Source of the DNA: Opitutus sp. GAS368
GTDB lineage: Bacteria; Verrucomicrobiota; Verrucomicrobiia; Opitutales; Opitutaceae
DNA: 61,193 nucleotides
Direction of reading: 5' to 3'
NCBI GenBank assembly: GCA_945903465.1
Contig: CAMDOF010000025.1
Coordinates: 1-61,193, forward strand
Part shown: piece by piece, positions 9,657-19,434 of the stretch
Numbering within the stretch: the stretch's first letter is position 1
Layout of the letters: each line of letters opens with the position of its first letter
Program-made: the position numbers and the translations under genes
Notes under the pieces: model-generated
Databases searched by the model: none
What the model saw: the letters and a program-made list of their open reading frames with translations, nothing else
Told to the model about the DNA's origin: nothing

Positions 9657-10748
9657 TCACCGCCTGGAGCGCAGGACAGTTTCGTTGCCGCGCGTTTCGA
9701 CCGCCACTTGGGCGGTGGCCGCGAGCAGCACCAAAAAACCATCGGGGTCGTCGGCGCGGAAGGAACCGCCGAAACGCAGGCCCGCCAGCGCCGCATCGGC
9801 GACCACGAATTGCTGGCGATTGTAGCGATTAAACTCCGCGACGATCTCGGCGAGTGGCGCCGCCTCGAAGGCGAGCGTGCGCTGCTGCCACGCCAGCGCC
9901 GCCTCGATTTCGCTGCGGGCCAACCGCTCCACGGTGGCGGTCACGATTGGCGCGCTAGGCTTCGGAATACTCACCTTCGCTTTTTCGCCGGCGGAAAGCA
10001 CGGGCGCGTCACGCGTGGCCGCCACTTTCGGCAGGAGTGTCGCGCGGAGCCCGCCGGGTCGCGCAGACTCCACCCCGACTTTGCCCTCGGTCACGAGGAC
10101 CTCCACCGACCCAGCAGCCGTGGTGACGCTGAAGGCCGTGCCGACGGCGCGGACGCCGACGCCATCGGCCTCCACCACGAACGGGCGCGCGGCATCCTTC
10201 GCCACGGTAAAGTGCGCCTCGCCGCGGAGCAGTTGGATGTGGCGCTCGTGCCGGCCCAAGCTGACGGCGATCGCGGAGGAAGGGCGCAGCCGCACGACGG
10301 AGCCATCGGGCAGGTTGACGCGCTTGAGCATGCCCGCTTCCGCCGTGGTCGATTCGGCGAACTGCGTTTCCTGGTCGCCCGGTCGTTGCCAAACCCAGAC
10401 TGCGACTGCAAGCGAAGCGGCCGCCGCCAGCGAAGCGGGCAGCCAGAAGCGGCGCGTCCGGTGCGCCAGTGTGGAAATGCCAGGAGAATCAGCCGGCGGC
10501 GCAGTCGTCGCGGCCAGAGAAGCCAGCGGGATTTCGCGGGTGCGATTCAAGAGCGACCACGTGTCCTCCATTTCGCCGAACAGCTCGGCGTGGCGGGCAT
10601 CGTGTTCGAGCCAGCGGATAAATTCCGCCTGTTCGGAGGACGTCAGGCCGGCGTCTTGACGCGCCCGCCATTCCGCCGCCGCGCGCACGGCGGCAGCACC
10701 AGCGTCGCGGTCGCCGTCGCCGGGCGATTGGCGTGGGTCAGGATTCAT
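9657..10748 (-). CDS. FecR-family anti-sigma regulator
   Basis: This is a 363-residue protein. An N-terminal cytoplasmic DUF4880-type segment (about 20-65, LTSSEQAEFIRWLEHDARHAEL) would hold the sigma factor. One membrane helix lies near 97-117 (LPASLAAAASLAVAVWVW). The periplasmic FecR domain (about 137-235) contains LPDGSVVRLRPSSAIAV and RGEAHFTVAKDAARPFVV. A C-terminal STN-like DUF4974 segment (about 285-360) follows. Its ATG overlaps the sigma gene by 11 bases (ATGAATCCTGA), so the two are translationally coupled. By family logic it relays a signal from the STN domain of a TonB receptor, most likely the one at 5047-8760, to the ECF factor. Confidence 0.9.
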   Translation of the reverse strand: MNPDPRQSPGDGDRDAGAAAVRAAAEWRARQDAGLTSSEQAEFIRWLEHDARHAELFGEMEDTWSLLNRTREIPLASLAATTAPPADSPGISTLAHRTRRFWLPASLAAAASLAVAVWVWQRPGDQETQFAESTTAEAGMLKRVNLPDGSVVRLRPSSAIAVSLGRHERHIQLLRGEAHFTVAKDAARPFVVEADGVGVRAVGTAFSVTTAAGSVEVLVTEGKVGVESARPGGLRATLLPKVAATRDAPVLSAGEKAKVSIPKPSAPIVTATVERLARSEIEAALAWQQRTLAFEAAPLAEIVAEFNRYNRQQFVVADAALAGLRFGGSFRADDPDGFLVLLAATAQVAVETRGNETVLRSRR

Positions 10749-11283
10749 GGCGATCCTTCCGCGGCAAGCCGCGGGCCCGAAAATATTCCCGGCAGCGGAG
10801 CATCGCGAGGGTGATGTGGGCGTTCACCGTGTTGCGAGTGATCCCGAGGCGCGCGGCAATTTCCTCGTGGGGCAGGCCGTGATATTTTCGCAAGATGAGT
10901 ACTTCGCGGCAGCGCTCGGGCAAGGTGCGGATCGCGGCGGCGAGCGTTTCGAGTTCGAAGTCGACATCGGCAGAGGTGGCATCGGCGTTACCTTCCAAGA
11001 CGAACGAGCCCTCGGAATCAGTTAGGGGCTCGAATGCCACGACCCGATCTCTCCGCACGCGATCGAGCGCGGCATTACGCGCCGTGTTGAACAGATACGC
11101 CTTCGGATGGTCGATTTTTCCTGCGGCGCGGGCGCGAAAGACGCGCAAGTAGGCTTCCTGGAGGACATCGTCGATATCGCGCACCGAGGCAAACCGCGCT
11201 TGCAGCCAGGACCGCAGCGCGGGCTCGTGCGGGAGCACTTCGGAGGCAAACCAAGCGGCGTGATCGGGACGGGGCGAATCCAC
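10738..11283 (-). CDS. ECF RNA polymerase sigma factor, FecI-like
   Basis: This is a 181-residue protein starting at GTG 11283. Region 2 (about 30-95) carries DIDDVLQEAYLRVFRA and DHPKAYLFNTARNAALDRVRR. Region 4 (about 115-170) carries LPERCREVLILRKYHGLPHEEIAARLGIT and the recognition helix RNTVNAHI. There is no region 3, as expected for the ECF group. It overlaps the FecR gene, the standard pairing for cell-surface signalling. Targets are inferred to include the receptor/esterase operon downstream. I could not identify a matching promoter motif by eye. Confidence 0.92.
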   Translation of the reverse strand: MDSPRPDHAAWFASEVLPHEPALRSWLQARFASVRDIDDVLQEAYLRVFRARAAGKIDHPKAYLFNTARNAALDRVRRDRVVAFEPLTDSEGSFVLEGNADATSADVDFELETLAAAIRTLPERCREVLILRKYHGLPHEEIAARLGITRNTVNAHITLAMLRCREYFRARGLPRKDRHES

Positions 11284-11364
11284 GGCGAGACGAATGCAGG
11301 GTCGAAGCGCTCAATTCAAGTTCGTTTGCGATGGGGTCCATCTGCGCCGAATTTTAAAAGCGTT

Positions 11365-12792
11365 TCAAGGAGCCGAGTCTTTTTCCAGGCCGGTGCGGTT
11401 AATCAGGCCGCCAAACGGGTTATTGCCGAAAGCGGGGGCGATCAGACCGCGATTCCAGGCGGCGGCCGCGGAGGCGAGACGCGCGGCGATCTCGGGGCGC
11501 GCCGCCGCGAGGTCACGGGTTTCGCCGAGGTCGGCGGAGAGATCGTAAAGCTGCGGGGTATTTTGATAGGTGCGCAGCCACTTCCAGTTGCCCTCGCGCA
11601 CGGCGAAGGCCTCGCCTCCATCCATGCGCCAAAAGAGGCGCGCATGGGGCCCAGCGCTATTTTTCCGGGTGAGAAAAGGCAGGAGATCGACGCCATCAAG
11701 GGCGGCGAGCTTGGCATCGCGCGTGGCGCCCGCGGCAGCGAGAGCCGTGGGCAAGATGTCGAGCGAGATGACGGGCTGAGCGTAAGTGCCACCGGCGGGT
11801 ATCCGGGCGGGCCACACGACGAGGAACGGAACGCGAATGCCGCCCTCGAACACGTCGCCTTTTTGGCCACGCAGGGGTGAATTGACGGAAGCGTTGGCGT
11901 TGCGCTTGGTCATCGGGCCGCCATTATCGGAAATGAAAAAGATCAGCGTGCGTTCACGCTGGCCGGTGGCGTCGAGAGCGGCGAGCATACGGCCGACGGC
12001 CTCGTCGACGGTGGCGACCATCGCGGCGTAGGTGCGGCGGCGTTCGTCGGCGATCGAGGCGAAGCGGGCGAGTTGATCGGCGCGGGCTTGCATCGGGGTA
12101 TGCGGCGCGTTGAAGGCAAGGTAAAGAAACCAGGGTTTGGAGTCGCGGGCGTGGCGGGTGACGGAAGCGGTGGCCTCTTCGCCGAGGCGGGTGGTGAGTT
12201 CGCCGACCTCGGGAACTTCGGTGGAGTTACGCAAGAGGGGTGAACTTTGTTCGGCGTCGCCGCTAACGATCGCTTTTTTTCCCGCGCCGACTTCGACTTC
12301 GACCAGCGAGCCGGGCAGATAGCGGTGGCCGCCGCCGAGGAAACCAAAGTATTCGTCGAAGCCGCGGCGATTGGGGTGAAATTGCGGATGAGCCCCGAGG
12401 TGCCATTTGCCAATCGCGCCAGTCGTGTAACCGGCGGAGCGGAGGGAATCGGCGAGGGTCGTTTCAGACAAAGGCAGGCCGTGGGTGACCGCGGTGGCAT
12501 CCCACTTCGGGTTAAATTCATAACCGAAGCGCTGCTGGTACCGGCCGGTGAGAAACCCGGCACGCGATGGACTGCAGACCGGATAGGAAACGTAGCCGTC
12601 AGTGCAACGGACGCCGGCGGCGGCGAGACGGTCCAGATGCGGCGTCGGGATGTCGCGGCCCCCTTGGAAGCCGACGTCGTTGTAACCCAAATCGTCAGCG
12701 ACGATCAGGAGGATGTTGGGGCGAACCTCCGCGGCGGGGGCGGCGGCCAAAGCCGTGGCCAGAAGGAGCGAAAGCGAGAGGAGACGACGCAT
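11365..12792 (-). CDS. secreted sulfatase, formylglycine-dependent (S1 family)
   Basis: This is a 475-residue protein. The ATG at 12792 is chosen because it opens a signal peptide (MRRLLSLSLLLATALAAAPA); upstream reading would invade the preceding gene. NILLIVADDLGYND supplies the paired metal-binding aspartates. C73-S-P-S-R77 is the C-x-P-x-R site that is converted to formylglycine. GAIGKWHLG and SDNGGP motifs follow. The enzyme would desulfate a sulfated glycan in the periplasm or outside the cell. It starts 8 bases after the DUF1592-type gene and is the last gene of that operon. A formylglycine-generating maturase is required but is not encoded in this window. Confidence 0.92.
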   Translation of the reverse strand: MRRLLSLSLLLATALAAAPAAEVRPNILLIVADDLGYNDVGFQGGRDIPTPHLDRLAAAGVRCTDGYVSYPVCSPSRAGFLTGRYQQRFGYEFNPKWDATAVTHGLPLSETTLADSLRSAGYTTGAIGKWHLGAHPQFHPNRRGFDEYFGFLGGGHRYLPGSLVEVEVGAGKKAIVSGDAEQSSPLLRNSTEVPEVGELTTRLGEEATASVTRHARDSKPWFLYLAFNAPHTPMQARADQLARFASIADERRRTYAAMVATVDEAVGRMLAALDATGQRERTLIFFISDNGGPMTKRNANASVNSPLRGQKGDVFEGGIRVPFLVVWPARIPAGGTYAQPVISLDILPTALAAAGATRDAKLAALDGVDLLPFLTRKNSAGPHARLFWRMDGGEAFAVREGNWKWLRTYQNTPQLYDLSADLGETRDLAAARPEIAARLASAAAAWNRGLIAPAFGNNPFGGLINRTGLEKDSAP

Positions 12793-12800
12793 AGGAACCG

Positions 12801-15320
12801 TTATTTTGAGCGAAACGTTTGGCTCAGGACAACCTGTTCGATGAGGTCGCGAAACGGGTAGTCGGTGGGCTTGGTGGCAACGATGATGGCGTCGATAGCA
12901 GGACGGTCGAACGGTTCGACCCGACGACCGCAGGCGTAGGTGAGGAGGCGCTCGGTCAGCATCCGAGCGAACTGAGATTTGCGCTCGACCAGTACGCGCT
13001 TGAGGCCGGCGACGTCCGCGAAGCGCTGACCGCCCGGAAGTTCGCCCGAAGTGTCGATCGGCGCACCCTTGTCGTAGGACTGACGCCACGCTCCGATGGG
13101 ATCAAATTTCTCAAGGGCGAAACCGAGCGGGTCGATCTTGCGGTGGCACTCGTAGCACGACGGGTTGTCGCGGTGCTTGGTGAGAATCTCGCGCCTAGAT
13201 TTCGCGCCGCGGATATCGGGATCGATCGGCGGGACGTTGTCCGGCGGCGGGGCGGGCGGCGTGCCGAGAATATTTTCGAGCAACCAGACGCCGCGGGTGA
13301 CCGGGGAGGTTTCGACGCCGTTGGCGCTGACCGTCAGTACGCTGGCCTGACCGAGGAGACCACCGCGCTGCGTAGGGTCAACGGCGATACGGCGGAACTC
13401 GTGACCGGTGGCGGCGTCGACGGCGTTGGGCAGCCCGTAGAGCCGGGCGAGGGGGCGGTTGGCAAATGTGTAGTTGGCATCGAGGAAACGGACGATGCTG
13501 GCGTTGCGGTCGAGAAGATCGCGGGTGAAGAGATAGGTTTCGCGCTTCATCGCGGATGGGAGATCCTCCGCGTAGTAACGCACGAAGGTACCGCGGTCGG
13601 GCGCCATGTCGCCGAGCGTGCGCAGATTGAGCCAGCTATCGAGCAGGCCTTGGACGAAGGTATCGGCCCGGGGACTGGCGAGGAGGCGACGCGTTTGCTC
13701 GAGAAGAAATTTGGGCTGGAGGAGTTCGCCAGTGCTCGCGCTGCGGGTGAGCTCGGCATCGGGTGTCGTGGACCAGAGGAAATACGAAAGGCGGGTGGCG
13801 AGGGCGTCGGCGTTGAGGAGGCGGGAGGCGGGCGAAGTCGGCGCGTCAGACGAAGGTTCAGCGAGATAAAGAAAAGCGGGGGAGCACAGGACGGCTTTGA
13901 GACCATCTTTCAGGGCGTCGAAAGGGAGGCGGCCCGACTGCTGGCGGCCTGCGACGACGGCCGCGAGGCGGTCAATTTCGGCGGGGCGCACGGGGCGACG
14001 GTAGGCGCGCGTAGCGAAGGTGGTAAGAATTTCGCGCGTGCGGGCCGGAGTGAAAGGAGTGTCTCCAAGAATCGCGCGTTGACTCGCAGTGGGCCACATG
14101 GGGTTGAGCGGACCGCGGATTTCCACTTCGTGAATGCGGATGTGCGGCGGGAAGCCGTGGCGCTGGACCACCTCACGGGCTACCACAATACCGGTGGTGT
14201 CGCGCACCTCGACGGGGAAAGAGGCATTGTACTGGCGGAGAATCCGGTTCCAGGTGGTGCGGATGCTGAGCGTGCCGTTCGGGAAGGTGAAACGTGGCGT
14301 GAAGCCACGGTCGAGCCAGACGCGGAACGTGTGCCACTCGGCGACATCGTCTTTCACGACCGTTTCGCCGAGCTGCGGTTCGATGGGCTGCGGCTGGTGG
14401 AGCGGGCCGATCTTCGCCTGGCCTGCGACGATGCCGAGGCGGAAGGGCATAGCGGGATCGGTCCCGAAAATCTTTGGGTCGTAGGGATGCTGGCGATTCT
14501 TGGCCTCAGCTTTTACGCGAATTTCATAATAGCCGTCGGCGGGCACGCCCTGGGCAAAGGCGAGCAGCGGTCCGTAGGCGCCCTCGTGTTGCGTGGATTG
14601 CGCCGATTCGTAGAGGCACATGTAGCGGAAATTTTGAACACGGCCATGCGAGTAGCGGAGCTCGGGCTGCTGCTGAAAATTATCGTCAAAGTGCCAGGTG
14701 CGCTCGCGAGGTGGCTCGGTTGAGGAGAGGGCCTTTTCCACGATTTGGTCCGCCGCATCGACATATTGGGCGAGCAGGTAACCCGAGGTTTTCAAGGCGT
14801 CGCCGATGTTGTCCATGTGCTGAACCGACTGGTCGCGCGGAAACTTTGTCGTCGGGTCGAACATCGCCAAGTTGAGCGCGAAAAGGTCGCTGACGGTATT
14901 GAGATACTCGCGACGGTTGAGGCGGCGGAGGACGGTTTTCCCCCCGGTGCTGGCGAGACGGGTGTGGGCGTCAGCGACGAGTTGAGTGAGGTGAGCCACG
15001 ACCGCGGCGACTTCGGCGGGCGCCGGATTTTTCTTCGCTTCCGCGGGTGGCATCTCGCCAAGGTTGAGTTGGTCGATGATGGCTTGGACTTCGATCAGGC
15101 CGTCGGCCTTGACGATCGGCAACGCGAGGTGATCGAAGCGACGCTCGCCCTTTTGCTTTTCGGGGCCGTGACATTCGGCGCAATACGTGCCGAGGAAGGA
15201 GCGGATCGCAGGCGAGGCGGCCTCTTGAGCGCAGAGCGTCGTGAGGAAGGCCATGAGCGCACCCCAAAGGACCCAGCCAAGCAGGCGCTCTCCGGCGGAA
15301 CGAACGGACGCTCGGATCAT
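12801..15320 (-). CDS. DUF1587/DUF1592/DUF1588/DUF1585 haem-binding protein
   Basis: This is an 839-residue protein. The ATG at 15320 lies one base after the stop of the upstream gene and begins a hydrophobic export segment (LLGWVLWGALMAFLTTL). A CxxCH haem site (C47-A-E-C-H51, in the context TYCAECHGPEKQKGE) matches planctomycete-type cytochrome c domains. A second CxxCH (CYECHRKIDPLG) sits near 723-727 in the DUF1588 region. The order DUF1587, DUF1592, DUF1588, DUF1585 is that of large exported proteins common in Planctomycetes and Verrucomicrobia. They are nearly always next to a DUF1552 gene, as here. The biochemical role is not established. The sulfatase immediately downstream suggests glycan catabolism. 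Confidence 0.9.
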   Translation of the reverse strand: MIRASVRSAGERLLGWVLWGALMAFLTTLCAQEAASPAIRSFLGTYCAECHGPEKQKGERRFDHLALPIVKADGLIEVQAIIDQLNLGEMPPAEAKKNPAPAEVAAVVAHLTQLVADAHTRLASTGGKTVLRRLNRREYLNTVSDLFALNLAMFDPTTKFPRDQSVQHMDNIGDALKTSGYLLAQYVDAADQIVEKALSSTEPPRERTWHFDDNFQQQPELRYSHGRVQNFRYMCLYESAQSTQHEGAYGPLLAFAQGVPADGYYEIRVKAEAKNRQHPYDPKIFGTDPAMPFRLGIVAGQAKIGPLHQPQPIEPQLGETVVKDDVAEWHTFRVWLDRGFTPRFTFPNGTLSIRTTWNRILRQYNASFPVEVRDTTGIVVAREVVQRHGFPPHIRIHEVEIRGPLNPMWPTASQRAILGDTPFTPARTREILTTFATRAYRRPVRPAEIDRLAAVVAGRQQSGRLPFDALKDGLKAVLCSPAFLYLAEPSSDAPTSPASRLLNADALATRLSYFLWSTTPDAELTRSASTGELLQPKFLLEQTRRLLASPRADTFVQGLLDSWLNLRTLGDMAPDRGTFVRYYAEDLPSAMKRETYLFTRDLLDRNASIVRFLDANYTFANRPLARLYGLPNAVDAATGHEFRRIAVDPTQRGGLLGQASVLTVSANGVETSPVTRGVWLLENILGTPPAPPPDNVPPIDPDIRGAKSRREILTKHRDNPSCYECHRKIDPLGFALEKFDPIGAWRQSYDKGAPIDTSGELPGGQRFADVAGLKRVLVERKSQFARMLTERLLTYACGRRVEPFDRPAIDAIIVATKPTDYPFRDLIEQVVLSQTFRSK

Positions 15321-15321
15321 G

Positions 15322-16635
15322 TCAGGCGAGATCCAGTCCGCGGAGCGTGCCGGTGCTGACGGAGAAGCGATTCGTTTCCACGCCGAAGCGCTGCAGCAAC
15401 GTGAGGTAAAGATTTGAGAGCGGCACGCGGCCGGAACCGTTGGTGGGGTAGGCGCGGTGTTCACCGTGTTTGAAACCGCCGCCGGCGAGAATCATCGGGA
15501 GATTGGAGTTGGTGTGGGCGTTGGCGTTGCCCATGCCGCTGCCGAAGAGAACCATCGTGTGGTCGAGGAGGTGGCCGTTGCCGTCTTGGAGTGATTTTAG
15601 TTTCGCGAGGAATCGGGCGAATTGCTCCATCTGATATTTTTCGAGCTTGAGGAGACCGTTGATGTTTTCCTGCACTTGGCCGTGGTGAGAGAGTGCGTGG
15701 TAATCTTTGCGGAGGCCGAGGGCGGAGGCTTCGAAACCGCCGGCAATTTCCAGCGTGGCGATACGGGTAGAATCGGTCTGGAGCGCGAGGGCGATGAGAT
15801 CGTAGAGGACGGGGAGATCGGAGACGAACCCCGTGTTAGCGGGTTCAGGCATGCCGGGCGACGGTTTCGGGACATGGGCCCACCGCTTGCTAAGTTCCAT
15901 CTGACGTTCGACGTCGCGAACGGAGGTGAAATACTCATCGAGTTTCTCACGATCGCGGGCGTCGAGCTGGCGATTGAGCGATTGGGCGTCGCCCTGAACG
16001 GCGTCGAGAATGGAGCCTTGGAGATGGAAGCGATCCGCGGAGCGGGCGATGTCTTGCGCGCTCTCGGTGATGAACAATTTCCGGAAGAGCTCCTTGGGCC
16101 CTGGGATCGGCGGAACGCGCGTGCCGCTACGCGTCCAACACATTTGGCAACCACCGTGCAAGCCGTCCTCGGAGCCGATGGTGAGGGCCGGGAAACGCGT
16201 GGCACCGCCGATGGTTTCAGCGGCGCGTTGGTCCACGCTGATGTTACCCTCGGGCATGGATTTGGCGTCCATGCTGCGGATACCGCTGAGGTAGGAGTGA
16301 ATGGCAAAGTGCCCGCCTTTGAGACCGTGATCGAGTCCAGAGAAGAGTGAGAAATCGGGGCGATGCGCGGCGAGCGGTTGGAGGAGGGAGGGCAATGCGA
16401 AATCACGACCGGCGGACGTGGGAAAAAACTCCGGTTGATAGAACCCGAGCATGTTGCCGATGGCGACGAGCCGCCTCGGTCGGGTCGCGCCGACGGCGGC
16501 GCCGGGCTTGCTGGCCACGCCGAGCCCGGCACCGAGCACCCGGTTCGAGAGCGATTCGAGGAGCGGGAGCGCGAGGGTAATGCCGGCGGCGCGGAGGAAG
16601 TAGCGGCGATTAACTACGTGGGGTGATGTTTTCAT
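15322..16635 (-). CDS. DUF1552 exported protein with Tat signal
   Basis: This is a 437-residue protein. The N-terminus NRRYFLRAAGITLALPLLESL is a twin-arginine signal, so it should cross the membrane folded. The body (RLVAIGNMLGFYQPEFFP, SLFSGLDHGLKGGHFAIHSYLSG, HHGQVQENINGLLKLEKY, MVLFGSGMGNANAHTNSNLP) matches the DUF1552 family. That family resembles metal-dependent hydrolases of the sulfatase/alkaline phosphatase fold and is the usual partner of DUF1592-type haem proteins. Its stop is one base from the start of that partner. Function remains unknown. Confidence 0.9.
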   Translation of the reverse strand: MKTSPHVVNRRYFLRAAGITLALPLLESLSNRVLGAGLGVASKPGAAVGATRPRRLVAIGNMLGFYQPEFFPTSAGRDFALPSLLQPLAAHRPDFSLFSGLDHGLKGGHFAIHSYLSGIRSMDAKSMPEGNISVDQRAAETIGGATRFPALTIGSEDGLHGGCQMCWTRSGTRVPPIPGPKELFRKLFITESAQDIARSADRFHLQGSILDAVQGDAQSLNRQLDARDREKLDEYFTSVRDVERQMELSKRWAHVPKPSPGMPEPANTGFVSDLPVLYDLIALALQTDSTRIATLEIAGGFEASALGLRKDYHALSHHGQVQENINGLLKLEKYQMEQFARFLAKLKSLQDGNGHLLDHTMVLFGSGMGNANAHTNSNLPMILAGGGFKHGEHRAYPTNGSGRVPLSNLYLTLLQRFGVETNRFSVSTGTLRGLDLA

Positions 16636-16752
16636 TTTTGAGGAGGCCCGGCGGACTAGAGGAGAAGTTCAGGGGAAAGATGCGCCGGCCCTCTCCTCCC
16701 TGCCCTGACCTCGCCCGTCTGCGCCGGATCATTCATTGATGGCGAGACTTCG

Positions 16753-19128
16753 TCAGTCGAGCCGGTTTTCGCCGCGATTCTCCGCCTGCTGGATCGTCAT
16801 CGGCCAACCGGGAAACTGGTTGGAAGCCTTCCCATCGGCAGGATCGACGAGGAAGCGGAAGGAATCGATCGCATACGTTTTCTTAACTAGGTCGAAGGTG
16901 ATAAATCCAAAGCCGCTGCCCTTTTCGTGGGCCTTGTCGTAGCGGTTCGGGGATTTGCCGACGGCGGGATTGCCGACGGCGTAGACATAGACCTTGTTAC
17001 CGAATCCATCGATAAACTCACCGGTGTTGGCCAGGCCGTGTTTTGGGCGATTCGCGTGCGGCACGCCAAGATCATCCGGCCGCCACCAGCGCGGATAGCC
17101 GGCCGCGATGGCGGGGGTGCAGAAGGACCACATGCTGTCGCGCGGTTGGCGAACACCATACTGCGCGAGCGTGGTGATGTGCTGATCGCCGTTGATGTGC
17201 AGGGCCATCGCGGGGCGGAGAAGATCGATCGCGCGATTGCGCGGAGTTTGCGGCCACGCTCCCGAATCGAGGTCACCTTTTAAATAGCCGTCGTAGCTGC
17301 CGTGATGCGTGGCGACGGCCGCAAACACGGTCTGGCTCAAGACCGCCTTGAGCGAGTGTCCGCGCCAGTCCTGCACCCACTTCTTGAGGAACGCCTCCTG
17401 CCGCTCGCCGAGCAGGGCCAAGCCCGGGAGATCGAGCGCGCTGCAATCGAACTTCGGACTCACCACGTGGTCGGCCCGGGGCCCATCGGTCTTCACGTGC
17501 CCGGGGCCGCTTTTCCACTGGCGGTCGGCGATGATCGCGAAGCCGACGCCACCATAAACCATGTCGCCGAAATAAACGCTGATGCCTTGCTGGCTCGGCG
17601 TCGGATCATACGGATCAGGATGGTGGGACACGTTGGTGCGATGCACCGCGTTGACCATCCGAGCCGGTTCAATGTATCCACCGCTCGAGGACGCCCCGGG
17701 GTCGGCGGCGGGGTTGGTCATTTTCGCGCCGCCTTCGCCCCAGATATTGCCCTGGAAGACGTCGTGGTCGTCCGGCAGACAGAGCGTGGGACTGTGGCGC
17801 ATCACTTCGCGGAATGCCCAGCCGAACTGGTAGAATTTCCGCAGATAGTTGAGGATCGCCGCGCCCGCCGGCTCGCGGATGATCCCAAAGCCACCGTGGC
17901 TCTCGTAGATTTGATCACCGGAAAAAAAGACGAGATCAGGCTGCAGTTTCGCCACGTTGCCGGCGACCGGCTCGTAGGGGAACGCGTAATCGTTCTGGCA
18001 CGTCATCGCCGCCATCCGCAGCGGTCGGCCCACGGGGTTCGCCTGGATCGTGCCGGTCCACTCGTCGGGCGTCACGGTCCCGTCTCGATGCTTCTCGCGA
18101 TAAACCAGCTTGTAGGGGGTGGCTCTTTTCTCGTCCCACTGCGGAATCCGGAAGGTGGCGACCCAAGCGTCGAGATCCAGTTTGGCTTCGCCCAGTGATT
18201 GCCATGCACCGTCGCGTTGCACGTGCAGTTCCACGACCTGGCTGTCGTCCGGCCCCATGGGACCGGTCAGCGCGCTGATTTTCATGATCCAACCTTCGGG
18301 CGTCCGCGAGTCACTGAGCGAATACATGGACCAGAGCAGTGGACCAAATCGCCGGGCAGAATTAATCGTGAAGGCGTCGCCCGCCATTTTCCAGTCGGTG
18401 AAACGATAACGCGCTCCGCCCTCGCTCGGAACTTTGGCGGCTTTCTTTGGAGCGTTTTGAGTTCCTTCCGAGCCATAGTTGCTCACGAGGGCGACATTGC
18501 CGAGCAGGGTTTCGGCCGGGACAGTGTGACTAATTTTTCCCAGGCTTGGGCCCGTGTCGGACGCACGGGCCTCGAGCGTGAGCATGACATCCGCGCCGCT
18601 GACGAAACCCGAGAGCATCAGTGCGATTTTCTTGGGGTCGGCCGCGGCCGCCAGAGGCCCCGACTTCGGTCCGAGGAGCAGCTGCCCACCCGCCACGCCG
18701 GCGTTGATACCCCGAGCGACGAAGCAGTTGCTCCGGTATTCGTTGAGTTCACTCCGCACGCCGAGGCGAAACCCAGCGCCGGCATCCTTGCCCCGCGCTT
18801 CAAGCTGCGACACGTGCACCGACATCGAAAAGCCCTTCTTCGGGTTCGTGATTTGGTGGGTCAGCGAGTGGATGCTGCGATTTCCTCCGAGGCTCCGGCA
18901 TTCCGCACTGCCATCGGCGATCTGCCAGTCCTCCATCGGATTCGCCCAGAATTCGCCGCCGAGCCAGACGCGATCATGGGTCCGGCTCCAAGCATCGGTC
19001 GTTTTTGCGCTTGGGGCGCGGGTCGGTGCGGGCGCCGCGGCGGCGGTTTTTGGGCGGGAGGCCGCGCCGACGACAGTGGCGGTCGCGATCAGTTTCAGCG
19101 CGTTGCGTCGGGTGATGGGTGAATTCAT
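16753..19128 (-). CDS. PhoD-like phosphatase with N-terminal LamG-like domain, Tat-exported
   Basis: This is a 791-residue protein. TRRNALKLIATATVVGAAS is a Tat signal. Residues about 45-255 form a beta-sandwich-like region (WLGGEFWANPMEDWQIADG...) resembling concanavalin/LamG folds. A short linker domain with Fn3-like spacing follows. The C-terminal half carries metallophosphoesterase motifs of the PhoD group: DLVFFSGDQIYESHGG, LPDDHDVFQGNIWGEGG and INGDQHITTLAQYG. The predicted activity is a periplasmic phosphodiesterase or phosphomonoesterase, with Ca/Fe in characterised relatives. It lies 117 bases upstream of the DUF1552 gene on the same strand, so it may be first in that operon or separately transcribed. 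Confidence 0.87.
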   Translation of the reverse strand: MNSPITRRNALKLIATATVVGAASRPKTAAAAPAPTRAPSAKTTDAWSRTHDRVWLGGEFWANPMEDWQIADGSAECRSLGGNRSIHSLTHQITNPKKGFSMSVHVSQLEARGKDAGAGFRLGVRSELNEYRSNCFVARGINAGVAGGQLLLGPKSGPLAAAADPKKIALMLSGFVSGADVMLTLEARASDTGPSLGKISHTVPAETLLGNVALVSNYGSEGTQNAPKKAAKVPSEGGARYRFTDWKMAGDAFTINSARRFGPLLWSMYSLSDSRTPEGWIMKISALTGPMGPDDSQVVELHVQRDGAWQSLGEAKLDLDAWVATFRIPQWDEKRATPYKLVYREKHRDGTVTPDEWTGTIQANPVGRPLRMAAMTCQNDYAFPYEPVAGNVAKLQPDLVFFSGDQIYESHGGFGIIREPAGAAILNYLRKFYQFGWAFREVMRHSPTLCLPDDHDVFQGNIWGEGGAKMTNPAADPGASSSGGYIEPARMVNAVHRTNVSHHPDPYDPTPSQQGISVYFGDMVYGGVGFAIIADRQWKSGPGHVKTDGPRADHVVSPKFDCSALDLPGLALLGERQEAFLKKWVQDWRGHSLKAVLSQTVFAAVATHHGSYDGYLKGDLDSGAWPQTPRNRAIDLLRPAMALHINGDQHITTLAQYGVRQPRDSMWSFCTPAIAAGYPRWWRPDDLGVPHANRPKHGLANTGEFIDGFGNKVYVYAVGNPAVGKSPNRYDKAHEKGSGFGFITFDLVKKTYAIDSFRFLVDPADGKASNQFPGWPMTIQQAENRGENRLD

Positions 19129-19434
19129 GGTAATGGAAATAGGATCTTTTTTCCTGGAAATTATCGGTGAGGACTGTTCGGCGAGATCGAGGGAAAAATC
19201 GCCCGCGGCCTCTCGGTTATGCGTCTACGGCCCAAGCCGCGTTGACTGTTGAAATTTAAAATCAGGCGTTGCCGGGTCGCACCACAAGATAAACCGATCC
19301 CGCCAGAGACCGGATTAACGAATAGTCGGGTCGAGTTGGGAACGCCGACCAGTGGGTGAAAACCGATGCCGACGGCGGCAGTCCCCAGGCATCACGCCCG
19401 CCCTGGCTAGCTGCGCACCGAAGAGCTTGCTATC

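Noticed and set aside
12819..14723. Plus-strand open frame of 634 codons
   Set aside because: It mirrors the DUF1592-type gene, which has two CxxCH sites and known domain order on the minus strand.
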